Shown here piece after piece: positions 1 through 6,173 of a stretch of DNA of 6,585 nucleotides (within the stretch, counting starts at the first letter, position 1; every line of letters begins with the position of its first letter). The stretch is from Alphaproteobacteria bacterium (lineage in GTDB: Bacteria > Pseudomonadota > Alphaproteobacteria > Rhizobiales > Xanthobacteraceae). The notes under the pieces are model-generated. The model was not told the DNA's origin. It ran no database searches and saw only the letters and a program-made list of their open reading frames with translations. The stretch is from positions 1 through 6,585 of the forward strand of contig VAZH01000428.1 in NCBI GenBank assembly GCA_005884465.1, in the 5' to 3' direction. A program made the position numbers and the translations under genes.

Positions 1-224
1 AACCCGACCAGGATTGCAAGTCCGCCGACCAGTTGGATCGTTGCGATCACATAGCCGAACCATGTCGGTGGCGCCATGCCGCCGGCAACGATGTCAAAGA
101 AACGTTTGAGCGCGGGTTGATTGAAGTTGACCCAGGCCTTGACATCGGCAAATGCCAGATAGCCGTAAACAATGAACACGGCCGATAACAGAATGCGACT
201 GATCAAATTCAACGCGTCAGACAT
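1..224 (-). CDS. DoxX-family integral membrane protein (C-terminus outside window)
   Basis: Reading leftward from ATG at 222-224, the frame stays open for 74 codons to the window edge, so only the N-terminal part is present. The start is supported by a strong Shine-Dalgarno, GGGAGG, about six bases upstream of the ATG. The protein starts MSDALNLISRILLSAVFIVY; residues about 5-27 form a hydrophobic helix (ISRILLSAVFIVYGYLAF) and residues about 55-74 form a second (WFGYVIATIQLVGGLAILVG). A first helix ending in a G-Y/K-L element, then a short polar stretch, then a helix with E/Q-L-x-G-G-L is the pattern of DoxX/SURF4-like small membrane proteins of about 130-150 residues with four helices. These proteins sit in the inner membrane; some have been linked to quinone or thiol redox chemistry, but nothing here fixes a substrate. 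Family assignment is by motif recall; another small four-helix family remains possible. Confidence 0.68.
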   Translation of the reverse strand, partial: MSDALNLISRILLSAVFIVYGYLAFADVKAWVNFNQPALKRFFDIVAGGMAPPTWFGYVIATIQLVGGLAILVG

Positions 225-700
225 TGTGGTCCTCCCTTGCCCGGCTTGAGAAGGTCTTCGGCTCCCCATTAGCGCCCATGATGGATTCCCGCCGGTGCCT
301 TGGCAATTCCGGTGCGGCAGTCGGCCGTATATTCGGTCCTATCAAGAAGAAAAGAGACCTCCGGTAGGAGGTCGATAGAGAGATCGTGCCGACGGCGCTG
401 CCGCCGATAAGCAGGATTTCGGCGCGTCACGCTAGCAGCTGTGCATTAGGCTACACAGACTTCGCGAGTAGAAGGAAGGCGGCTGTCGCCCTCTTTGTTG
501 CTATGCGGGAATCTCTCCATGGCGCAAATGCGGAGTGCCGATTGGCTCTGAAATTGTCTGCTTTGCGGGGTGGGCCGGCACAGCACAAATGACCCGCAAC
601 GACATTGGGCCTGACAGGACGGTCGGCATCCGCCGGTGCCAATTTTTGTTCAAGGCTGCTATAGTTCGGGGACACGCAACGCATGTTCTCGACGGGTCCC
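225..700. other. Long intergenic stretch without a convincing gene; partly repeat-like leader sequence
   Basis: No frame in these 476 bases has both a plausible ribosome site and recognisable protein content; frames of 60-95 codons exist on both strands but read as low-complexity Arg/Ala/Ser-rich translations. Two things can be seen. First, a short hairpin at 356-373 (separate entry). Second, about 525-600 (around GAAATTGTCTGCTTTGCGGG) resembles, from memory, the degenerate 'MSAFGGKADI'-type repeats scattered through Bradyrhizobium intergenic DNA, and 645-700 (CTATAGTTCGGGGACACGCA) looks like the native leader of an ABC_sub_bind gene, whose 5' fragment follows at 701. The stretch is therefore best read as accumulated or decayed intergenic sequence, probably carrying a promoter for the downstream plus-strand gene. 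The repeat identification is inference from recall. Confidence 0.4.
341..373 (-). terminator. Possible minus-strand intrinsic terminator or leader hairpin
   Basis: GACCTCC at 356-362 and GGAGGTC at 367-373 are perfect 7-bp arms around the 4-base loop GGTA. On the minus strand the stem is followed directly by the pyrimidine-rich run TCTTTTCTTCTT (352-341), which resembles a weak intrinsic terminator. The gene it would end is not visible, as no convincing minus-strand gene lies just to its right, so it may instead be a leader element for the DoxX-like gene 117 bases downstream. The arms contain Shine-Dalgarno and anti-Shine-Dalgarno-like cores (GGAGG/CCTCC). The T run is interrupted, so strength is doubtful. 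Confidence 0.35.
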
Positions 701-829
701 ATGCTGCGGTGCGAGTTCCTTACGCTTCTAGGCGGCACGCCAATCCCTTGGCCGCTCGCGGTGCGTGAGCAGCCGCCGGCGATGCCGGTGATCGGGTTGC
801 CGATCGACAGCTCGGCGTCATCGCCATGA
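701..829 (+). pseudogene. 5' fragment of an ABC transporter substrate-binding protein gene (ABC_sub_bind family)
   Basis: ATG at 701-703 opens 42 codons ending at TGA 827-829. The translation begins MLRCEFLTLLGG, has WPLA at residues 17-20 and REQPPAMPVIG at 22-32. This closely follows the N-terminus of the ABC_sub_bind (PF04392) periplasmic proteins abundant in Bradyrhizobium, which begin roughly MRRREFITLLGG, then AAWPLAARAQQ, then PVIGFL. Those proteins are about 320-340 residues, so only the signal peptide and the first beta strand remain; the rest of the family is not recognisable downstream. The twin arginine (RR before EF) has become LRC and the usual AxA-type cleavage site is degraded, as expected for decay. 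The stop overlaps the ATG of the next gene (ATGA). It most likely makes no functional protein, though the 42 codons could still be translated as a leader peptide coupled to the gene behind it. Confidence 0.72.
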
Positions 830-2457
830 AAGAAGCAGGGTTACCCATCCGGGGCGGCAGCGGATGGACCGTCGCGGCATTCACCGCCGTGGCTTCGGCC
901 GCCTGCGCCTTACTTGCGCTCGCGCTCGGCCAGGACGCCAATTACGATCAGCAGAACTATCACTTCTACGCTCCCTACGCTCTGCTCAATAATCGTATCC
1001 TGTACGACATTTTTCCGGCCTTCGCGGGACCCACTTTTGCCAATCCCATCCCTTATCTGCCGTTCTATTGGCTCGCGTGGAACGCGCCGCCGATACTCAT
1101 TGGCGCGCTGCTAGGCGCCTTGTATGGCCTCGCCTATGCGCCGCTCTATCTGCTGGCAAGGACGGTGCCGCCCCTGCCAGCACGGCGATCCGGCCTGGCG
1201 GCGATGGTGCTCGCTGCGCTCGGTCTGACCGGGGCTGTTGCCATTGCCGAGAGCGGCACAACTTTTATCGACAATCTCATGTCGGCACTCGTCCTGAGTG
1301 GGCTAGCGGTGGCGGCGGTAGCGATGCCAAACCTTGCACGGGCCTCGCCGATGCGGGCGATCATGTGGGCGGCTACCGCAGGATTCCCAGTCGGCCTTGC
1401 GGCGGGATTCAAACTCACCATGGCAGTCTACTGTGTGGCGTTTGTGCTCGCCGCTTTGGTCGTGCCGCGGCGCTGGCCCGAGCGGATGGCAGTCGCGGTT
1501 GCGGCCGGCGTCGGCATTGGCGTCGGGCTGTTGGTAGCTGGCGGACCTTGGTTCGCAATCATGTTGGCCAAGACGGGAAACCCATTTTTTCCATTTCTCA
1601 ACCAAGTCTTCCAATCGCCCTTGGCGATGGTTGAATCCTATCGCGATGATTCCGGAGTACCGGATAGCCTGTGGAAAGCGTCGCTATTTCCATTTTTGGT
1701 GGCGAGTGGTCAGGTCATGGCCACCGGGGTGCCGTTCTTCGATCTGCGCGTACCAGCGCTCTACGCGCTCGCCATTATCTTTCTGCCGCTGCTGGCAATC
1801 GGGCGCCGGCATCCGCCGCTCAATCTGGCGGCGCGGTTTGTACTGGTCTTCGCCGCTGTCGCATATGTACTTTGGCTCGTCCTCTTTTCTGTCTGGCGGT
1901 ATCTGCTGCCCATTGAGATGCTGGCGCCAGTTCTGATCACGGCCTTGGTCGGCGTGATAGTCCCTGCGGCGCGGATGCGGCGCGCGGCGATGCTCGCGAG
2001 CGCGGCCCTGCTCGGCCTTATCGCACTCACCACGCGTCCAGCCGATTGGGGCCACGTCTCCTGGGATCGGGAGCTTTATGGGGTGCGCGTGCCGCCTATT
2101 CCACGCCCCGATCAGGCGCTGGTCCTGATGGCGGGCACCGCCCCAACTGCATTCATGATACCGTTCTTTCCCGCCCGCATCCCCTTCATCCGGCTGGAGG
2201 GCTTCAGCGCGGGGATGTGGGACACAAGTAGCGGCTTGTACCGCATCGGCGAGGAGCGCGTGCGCGCGCATCAGAACGACATCTATGTGCTCTATGGGTT
2301 CGATCAGGAGGCCAGCGCGCGCACCGTGGCCGGCCATTTCTCGCTCGTTTTTGATCGGGGCGGCTGCCAAGCGGTAGAAAACCGGCTGCAGCCCGTCGGC
2401 GCCCCCGATGGCCCGATTCTGCTTTGTTTGCTACGCCGCGCCGAGGGCGCGCCTTGA
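826..2457 (+). CDS. Polytopic inner-membrane protein, GT-C glycosyltransferase-like
   Basis: 543 residues. ATG at 826 is the first start codon after an in-frame TGA at 766-768; no good Shine-Dalgarno precedes it, but the preceding 42-codon frame ends in an ATGA overlap that could couple translation. Residues 14-35 form the first membrane helix, followed by an outer loop DANYDQQNYHFYAPYALLNN (37-56) with Asp37 and Asp41, where GT-C enzymes (PMT, ArnT, GT87) carry their catalytic or metal-binding acid. About nine further hydrophobic segments run to residue 402, with an Arg-Tyr-Leu-Leu-Pro element (358-362) also common in such enzymes. A soluble, probably periplasmic, tail of about 140 residues follows (about 404-543; VPPIPRPDQALVLMAG, MIPFFPARIPFIRLEGFS). 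By family knowledge such proteins use polyprenyl-phosphate sugars to modify a lipid or protein outside the membrane; donor and acceptor are unknown here. No polysaccharide genes are adjacent. A conserved membrane protein of non-enzymatic role is the main alternative. Confidence 0.72.
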   Translation: MKEAGLPIRGGSGWTVAAFTAVASAACALLALALGQDANYDQQNYHFYAPYALLNNRILYDIFPAFAGPTFANPIPYLPFYWLAWNAPPILIGALLGALYGLAYAPLYLLARTVPPLPARRSGLAAMVLAALGLTGAVAIAESGTTFIDNLMSALVLSGLAVAAVAMPNLARASPMRAIMWAATAGFPVGLAAGFKLTMAVYCVAFVLAALVVPRRWPERMAVAVAAGVGIGVGLLVAGGPWFAIMLAKTGNPFFPFLNQVFQSPLAMVESYRDDSGVPDSLWKASLFPFLVASGQVMATGVPFFDLRVPALYALAIIFLPLLAIGRRHPPLNLAARFVLVFAAVAYVLWLVLFSVWRYLLPIEMLAPVLITALVGVIVPAARMRRAAMLASAALLGLIALTTRPADWGHVSWDRELYGVRVPPIPRPDQALVLMAGTAPTAFMIPFFPARIPFIRLEGFSAGMWDTSSGLYRIGEERVRAHQNDIYVLYGFDQEASARTVAGHFSLVFDRGGCQAVENRLQPVGAPDGPILLCLLRRAEGAP

Positions 2458-2638
2458 CCAAGGCTTGCGCTTAGCTCCGCGCTGAGCCCGAGCCGAGAAA
2501 TCATCGCACCGATTCTGTTGTGGCTCGGCGCTTATAACAATTGGGCCTGCTGCACGAACTGGTTCCTGCCGCCACCATGATCGCTGCACCAGGGAACCAG
2601 GGCAATCTGAATGCCGGACCTTCAGTGCAGGGGGTCAG
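2458..2638. other. Convergent intergenic gap with two weak inverted repeats
   Basis: The plus-strand membrane-protein gene and the minus-strand metallohydrolase gene end facing each other here. Two perfect inverted repeats are visible: CCGAGCC (2488-2494) with GGCTCGG (2522-2528), loop 27, and CTGGTTCC (2559-2566) with GGAACCAG (2593-2600), loop 26. Neither is followed by a T run on either strand and the loops are long, so they are poor intrinsic terminators. No start codon and ribosome site support a small gene. Confidence 0.35.
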
Positions 2639-3640
2639 CTATAGGCGAGACACCATCCCGATCCGCGAAGCCAGCAACGCTCCGCCGGAATCTCCTGATC
2701 GCGGTAGAGCCGCGTGACCCGCTGCCAACCTTTCCTTGGATGTTTTCGGCACCTCCCGGCAGGCCTCGGCGATCAGTCTGCAGCGATCCTCGTGATGATC
2801 GGCCAACTGCTTGATGCGTGTCTTCAATCCGTAAAACGGCACGCCGTGGCCGGGCAGCACGATGACGTCGTAGGGCAGCGTCGTAGTGAGGCTCGCCAAT
2901 GAGGCGAGATACTCCCCGAGCGAGTTCTGGTCGGGTTCGACCGCCCAGACGCTGACATTGGGTGAAATCTTGCTCAGCACCTGATCGGCGGACAGGAACA
3001 GTTTGTCGGCGGCGCAATACAGCATCACCTGGTCGAGCGCATGGCCGCCGCCGGTGATCACCTTGAAGCGCCGCGTGCCGATGGAAATTTCGTCGCCATG
3101 CGAGATGCGGCGATAGGACGGCGGCAGGATCGAGACCCGCTTCAAATAATCCTGGCCACGGCCGAGCAATTTGTCGGTCAGGTTCTCGTCCATGCCGTGA
3201 CGGCGGAAGAACAGGCGCTGCGCGTTTCGGCGCTCTTCGGTGCCGCGGTTCTGATGGTAGACCGACTGCAGATATTCCACCTGCGACATATGCAGCGGGC
3301 AGTTGAAGCGCTCGACGATCCATCCGGCGAGACCGACGTGATCGGGATGCGAATGGGTCACGATCAGCCGCGTGATCTTGACGTGAGCCAGCGGACCCTC
3401 GAACAGTGCGGTCCAGGCCGCGATCGATTCCTCGTTGCCGAATCCGGAATCCACCATCGTCCAGCCCTCGCCGTCGGCGAGCAGATAGATGTTCACGTGG
3501 TTGAGGCGGAACGGCAGCTTGAGCCGGACCCATAATACGCCCGGCATCACCTCGACGACCTGATCCGGGCCGGGATGATTTTCCCAGGGGTATCGCAGCG
3601 CCTCGGCCGAGGAGTGAACCGTGTCTGTTCTTGAATGCAT
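2639..3640 (-). CDS. MBL-fold metallohydrolase (glyoxalase II / LACTB2-like)
   Basis: 333 residues from ATG at 3638-3640; a TTG at 3653-3655 would add five residues, but neither start has a clear Shine-Dalgarno. The metallo-beta-lactamase signature is complete: VDSGFG (about 63-68), THSHPDHVG (95-103; ligands His96, His98, Asp100, His101), GGGH (197-200), SADQ with bridging Asp219, and PGHG with His265. This predicts a soluble di-metal (usually Zn or Fe) hydrolase of thioesters, lactones or phosphoesters. Residues 109-180 are a long Arg/Glu-rich insertion (EYLQSVYHQNRGTEERRNAQ) that in this subgroup lies between the first and second metal motifs. The last about 35 residues, after PKTSKERLAAGHA, are Gly/Ser/Ala-rich and do not resemble the C-terminal helical segment I expect in relatives. 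The substrate cannot be inferred: the gene is alone between a chemoreceptor gene and a convergent membrane-protein gene. The assignment to the MBL superfamily is secure; the subgroup is not. Confidence 0.88.
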   Translation of the reverse strand: MHSRTDTVHSSAEALRYPWENHPGPDQVVEVMPGVLWVRLKLPFRLNHVNIYLLADGEGWTMVDSGFGNEESIAAWTALFEGPLAHVKITRLIVTHSHPDHVGLAGWIVERFNCPLHMSQVEYLQSVYHQNRGTEERRNAQRLFFRRHGMDENLTDKLLGRGQDYLKRVSILPPSYRRISHGDEISIGTRRFKVITGGGHALDQVMLYCAADKLFLSADQVLSKISPNVSVWAVEPDQNSLGEYLASLASLTTTLPYDVIVLPGHGVPFYGLKTRIKQLADHHEDRCRLIAEACREVPKTSKERLAAGHAALPRSGDSGGALLASRIGMVSRL

Positions 3641-3753
3641 CGTTTTGCGTCGCAATGTCCTGCTATCGGCTTAGCCGCACATTCGGCGCGGCGCCAGCCG
3701 AAAAAACAGGTGCGGGTTTGGGCAAAAACTCATGGCTGCTTGATTTTTAGTCC

Positions 3754-3834
3754 GTCATTCCGGGGCTATGCGAAGCATAGAACCCGGAATCTCGAGATTC
3801 CGGGTCTGGTGCTGACGCACCATCCCGGAATGAC
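3754..3834. repeat. Intergenic palindromic repeat (CATTCCGGG type), cloverleaf-forming
   Basis: The outer arms GTCATTCCGGG (3754-3764) and CCCGGAATGAC (3824-3834) are perfect 11-bp complements. Inside lie three further perfect inverted repeats: CTATGC-gaa-GCATAG (3766-3780), a 24-base palindrome at 3782-3805 centred on CTCGAG, and TGGTGC-tgac-GCACCA (3807-3822). The unit ATTCCGGG or its complement occurs four times, so the element can fold either as a four-arm cloverleaf or as two adjacent hairpins. Elements of this form (CATTCCGGG, hairpin, CCCGGAATCTCGAGATTCCGGG, hairpin, CCCGGAATG) are recalled as common between genes in Bradyrhizobium and Rhodopseudomonas, comparable to enterobacterial REP/BIME elements. 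It starts 33 bases past the chemoreceptor stop and lies upstream of the metallohydrolase, so it could protect or end the chemoreceptor mRNA. There is no T run, so it is not a standard terminator. Confidence 0.88.
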
Positions 3835-3867
3835 ACAGTCTGACTATTTGTCGCTTGCTCTTCGCCC

Positions 3868-6015
3868 TTAAGCCGCCCGGATGTTGGTCAGGAAGGCGTC
3901 GATTTCCGCGCGGAGAACGTCGGCTTCGCGGCGCAGCGCGCTGGAGGCGCCCAGCACCTCGCCGGCGGCCGATCCGGCTTCGGCAGAAGCGGTAGAGACG
4001 CCGACGATGTTGCTGGAAACCTCAGCTGTGCCGCCGGCGGCGTGCTGAACGTTGCGGGCGATCTCGCGTGTCGCCGCGCCCTGTTCTTCCACCGCCGCCG
4101 CGATCGCAGTGGTGACGTCGTTGATCTCGCCGATGGTCTGGCCGATGTTCCGGATGGCGCCGACCGCCGACATCGTCACCTGTTGCATGCTGGCGATCTG
4201 TGCGCGAATTTCGTCGGTAGCCTTCGCGGTCTGGTTGGCGAGGCTTTTTACCTCGGAGGCGACCACCGCAAAGCCGCGGCCGGCTTCGCCGGCGCGCGCG
4301 GCTTCGATGGTGGCGTTGAGCGCGAGCAGGTTGGTCTGCGAAGCGATCACCTGAATCAGATCGACCACGACGCTGATGCGGCTGGCGTTGTCGGCGAGAC
4401 CCTGCATGGTGGCGTCGGTTGCGCCTGCTTCTTCGACGGCCTTGCGGGCGATCTGCGCCGAAGTGACCACCTGGCGGCCGATTTCGGCGATCGACGAGGA
4501 CAATTCCTCGGTGCCCGCGGATACCGTCTGGACGTTGGCCGAGGTTTCCTCGGCGGCGGAGGCCACCGCGTTCACCAGCGCACTGGATTGGTCAGCGGTC
4601 GCCGACATGCTTTGCGCCGTGGCCTGCATGGAATTGGCCGATTTCTGCAGGCTGTCCAGCGCGGTGCGGACGGTTGCCTCGAATTCGGCAATCCGGGTCT
4701 CCATGCGGGAGGCGCGTTCGGCCTTGCCGATGCGGTCCCTGTCCTGATCGGCGGAGAGCGCGCGGGCTTCGATCATGCTCTCGCGGAAAATCTGCAGCGA
4801 GTTCGCCATCGAAGCGATCTCGTCGCGCTGCCTCGAGCGATAGATTTCCGACTCGAGGTCGCCGTCCGACAGAAGCTGCATCGAGCGTTGCAGATTGCCG
4901 ATCCGGCGCAGGATGCTGCGGCCGACATAGAGCCAGACGAACAGCACGGATCCGACCAGGGTGAGGCCGCCGAGCGCAAGCATGATGTTGGTCGCGAGCG
5001 AGATCTCCTTGCGGGCCTGCCAGGTCGAGGCGTCGGTCTCGCCCTGCACGCCGCTGACCAGTTGCTGCACGCTGATGCCCAGACCGACATTGAGCTTGCG
5101 GGTTTCATCGAGCACCAGCTGGCCGTAATCGTTGGCGTCCAGTTCCCGCTGGCGAAGTTTAAAGACACCAGCCTTGCCCTCGCCCAGCGCCAGCAATTTT
5201 AGCGCTGCGTCCTTGAGCGCCTTGGTCGTGGAGTTTTGCAGCAGCAAATCCAGATTCGACTTGACGCGCGTCTGCGCGGCCTTGAATTCCCTATCGATGG
5301 CTTCGAGCGTTTCGCTGCTGTTTGCCGAGAGGGCTGCGGTCATTTCGGATGCCATCAGGTTGCCGCTGGCGACGACGTTGCCGAGCTGGTCGATGGTCCG
5401 CGCCGCCTGGGTTGCATCATCCTGAGAAAGAATGGCACTGCTGAGGATGGCGTTGATCTGGGTTTGGGCGTCCAGCATCGCAGGGTTGGCGGCGGCAACG
5501 AAGTCCGCCTGCGCGCTGCGCAGCGCATCGTATTGCTTCCCATGCTGCGCGGCGACCTCCAACCGCTCGCGGGCGGCCGCGACCAGGCTCTTGATGTTAT
5601 CGTCGATATTCTTCACGGTTTCAGTGAGAGCGGCGACCACCGCCTTGTCGGCGCCGAGTTCGATGACCTCGCCGAGCTTGTCGAAGGTGACCGCATAGGT
5701 TTCCTTCATTTTTTTGGCGCGTTCGTTCAGCGCCTCCTCGCTGCGCGAGGCCAATAGCGCCGGCCCCTGACTGGCAAGGCTTGCGCTCTGGGCGGAAAGC
5801 TGCAGGCTGGCCGCGAGACGGGGAATGTCCCGCGCGCTCAAATCGACCATCCTCTCGCCGAGATGTCCCAGTACCATGCCGGCGCCGGCGCTGATGACGA
5901 GACCCATACCCGCGATCACGGCGAAGGCTGCGAACAGGCTTGCCCTGACGCCCCATTGCAGCCGCAAGAATTGCGAGCGCCAACCAGGTTTACCGATCGT
6001 GAATCGCGCCGCCAT
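3868..6015 (-). CDS. Methyl-accepting chemotaxis protein with large helical periplasmic sensor domain
   Basis: 715 residues from ATG at 6013-6015, preceded by the purine-rich GGGCGGGGGCGAC; a TTG five codons upstream (6030) is open but less likely. Order: short cytoplasmic N-tail; membrane helix 1 (about 25-50); a periplasmic region of about 290 residues (51-342), almost all helical with heptad-like Ala/Leu spacing, consistent with a helical bimodular (HBM-like) ligand-binding domain; membrane helix 2 (343-364); HAMP (about 365-418, with [11 protein letters not shown] and [17 protein letters not shown]); then the coiled-coil signalling domain with the conserved hairpin tip at about 555-586 ([35 protein letters not shown]), which binds CheA and CheW. 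Methylation-type helices with EE pairs flank the tip ([19 protein letters not shown]). The C-terminus (FLTNIRAA) lacks a CheR/CheB-binding pentapeptide. No che genes are adjacent, so it is an orphan receptor serving a cluster elsewhere. The ligand is unknown; HBM receptors described so far sense organic acids or amines. Confidence 0.95.
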   Translation of the reverse strand: MAARFTIGKPGWRSQFLRLQWGVRASLFAAFAVIAGMGLVISAGAGMVLGHLGERMVDLSARDIPRLAASLQLSAQSASLASQGPALLASRSEEALNERAKKMKETYAVTFDKLGEVIELGADKAVVAALTETVKNIDDNIKSLVAAARERLEVAAQHGKQYDALRSAQADFVAAANPAMLDAQTQINAILSSAILSQDDATQAARTIDQLGNVVASGNLMASEMTAALSANSSETLEAIDREFKAAQTRVKSNLDLLLQNSTTKALKDAALKLLALGEGKAGVFKLRQRELDANDYGQLVLDETRKLNVGLGISVQQLVSGVQGETDASTWQARKEISLATNIMLALGGLTLVGSVLFVWLYVGRSILRRIGNLQRSMQLLSDGDLESEIYRSRQRDEIASMANSLQIFRESMIEARALSADQDRDRIGKAERASRMETRIAEFEATVRTALDSLQKSANSMQATAQSMSATADQSSALVNAVASAAEETSANVQTVSAGTEELSSSIAEIGRQVVTSAQIARKAVEEAGATDATMQGLADNASRISVVVDLIQVIASQTNLLALNATIEAARAGEAGRGFAVVASEVKSLANQTAKATDEIRAQIASMQQVTMSAVGAIRNIGQTIGEINDVTTAIAAAVEEQGAATREIARNVQHAAGGTAEVSSNIVGVSTASAEAGSAAGEVLGASSALRREADVLRAEIDAFLTNIRAA

Positions 6016-6126
6016 GTCGCCCCCGCCCAAGCAATCCGTTTGAATCGCGAGCGGCAGTATCGCGTTACCCGGTTAACAAAATCGGGAGCATTTGCAGGAT
6101 TTGCGGGATTTTTGCGGATCAAAACA
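6016..6126 (-). promoter_or_regulatory. Upstream region of the chemoreceptor gene
   Basis: These 111 bases lie between the terminator of the upstream porin-like gene and the chemoreceptor start, so any promoter of the chemoreceptor should be here. Visible signals are a near-perfect 14-base palindrome GTTACCCGGTTAAC (6064-6077, one mismatched pair), which on the minus strand includes TTAACC, the half-site of the alphaproteobacterial regulator CtrA, and a 9-base imperfect tandem repeat GCAGGATTT/GCGGGATTT (6094-6111). A full CtrA site (TTAA-N7-TTAAC) is absent and no clean -35/-10 pair was found. The regulatory reading is speculative. Confidence 0.3.
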
Positions 6127-6153
6127 AAAAGGCCGGCGCAAGGCCGGCCTTTT
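6127..6153 (-). terminator. Rho-independent terminator of the porin-like gene
   Basis: AAAAGGCCGGC (6127-6137) and GCCGGCCTTTT (6143-6153) are perfect 11-bp arms around the 5-base loop GCAAG. On the minus strand the GC-rich stem runs directly into TTTTTGTTTTG, a good U-rich tail. It lies 21 bases after the restored stop of the outer-membrane protein gene (6174) and separates that gene from the chemoreceptor. The A and T ends of the arms mean it could also work rightward, but no plus-strand gene ends here. Confidence 0.9.
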
Positions 6154-6173
6154 CAGGATTGTGATTGGCGCGA

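Noticed and set aside
451..738. 95-codon minus-strand frame in the gene-poor region, and a 68-codon plus-strand frame at 386-592
   Set aside because: Neither has a ribosome site or recognisable domain, and both overlap repeat-like sequence; the first also runs antisense to the ABC fragment.
1684..2370. 228-codon open frame opposite the membrane-protein gene
   Set aside because: Low-complexity charged translation and no ribosome site; the opposite strand has clear membrane helices.
2470..2580. Open stretch after the membrane-protein stop, in the same frame, with a hydrophobic segment (IIAPILLWLG)
   Set aside because: No ATG or GTG start, no ribosome site, and only about 36 codons; it could be chance, so I do not call a gene or a read-through product.
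2622..3533. 303-codon open frame on the minus strand overlapping the metallohydrolase in another frame
   Set aside because: The overlapping frame carries all seven metal ligands of the MBL fold; this one is Arg/Pro-rich and has no recognisable motif.
3682..3702. Inverted repeat TTCGGC/GCCGAA next to a run of six A, considered as a terminator
   Set aside because: The A run lies on the wrong side: on the minus strand the T run precedes the stem, and on the plus strand A follows it, so no U-tail forms in either direction.
4042..5202. 386-codon open frame on the plus strand, opposite the chemoreceptor gene
   Set aside because: It is an antisense shadow of a high-GC gene: the translation is Arg/Gly/Asp/His-rich with no family pattern, while the minus strand encodes a complete, canonical chemoreceptor.
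6064..6077. GTTACCCGGTTAAC considered as a full CtrA site
   Set aside because: The consensus TTAA-N7-TTAAC needs 11 bases between half-site starts; here the spacing is 8 and the first half is TTAC.
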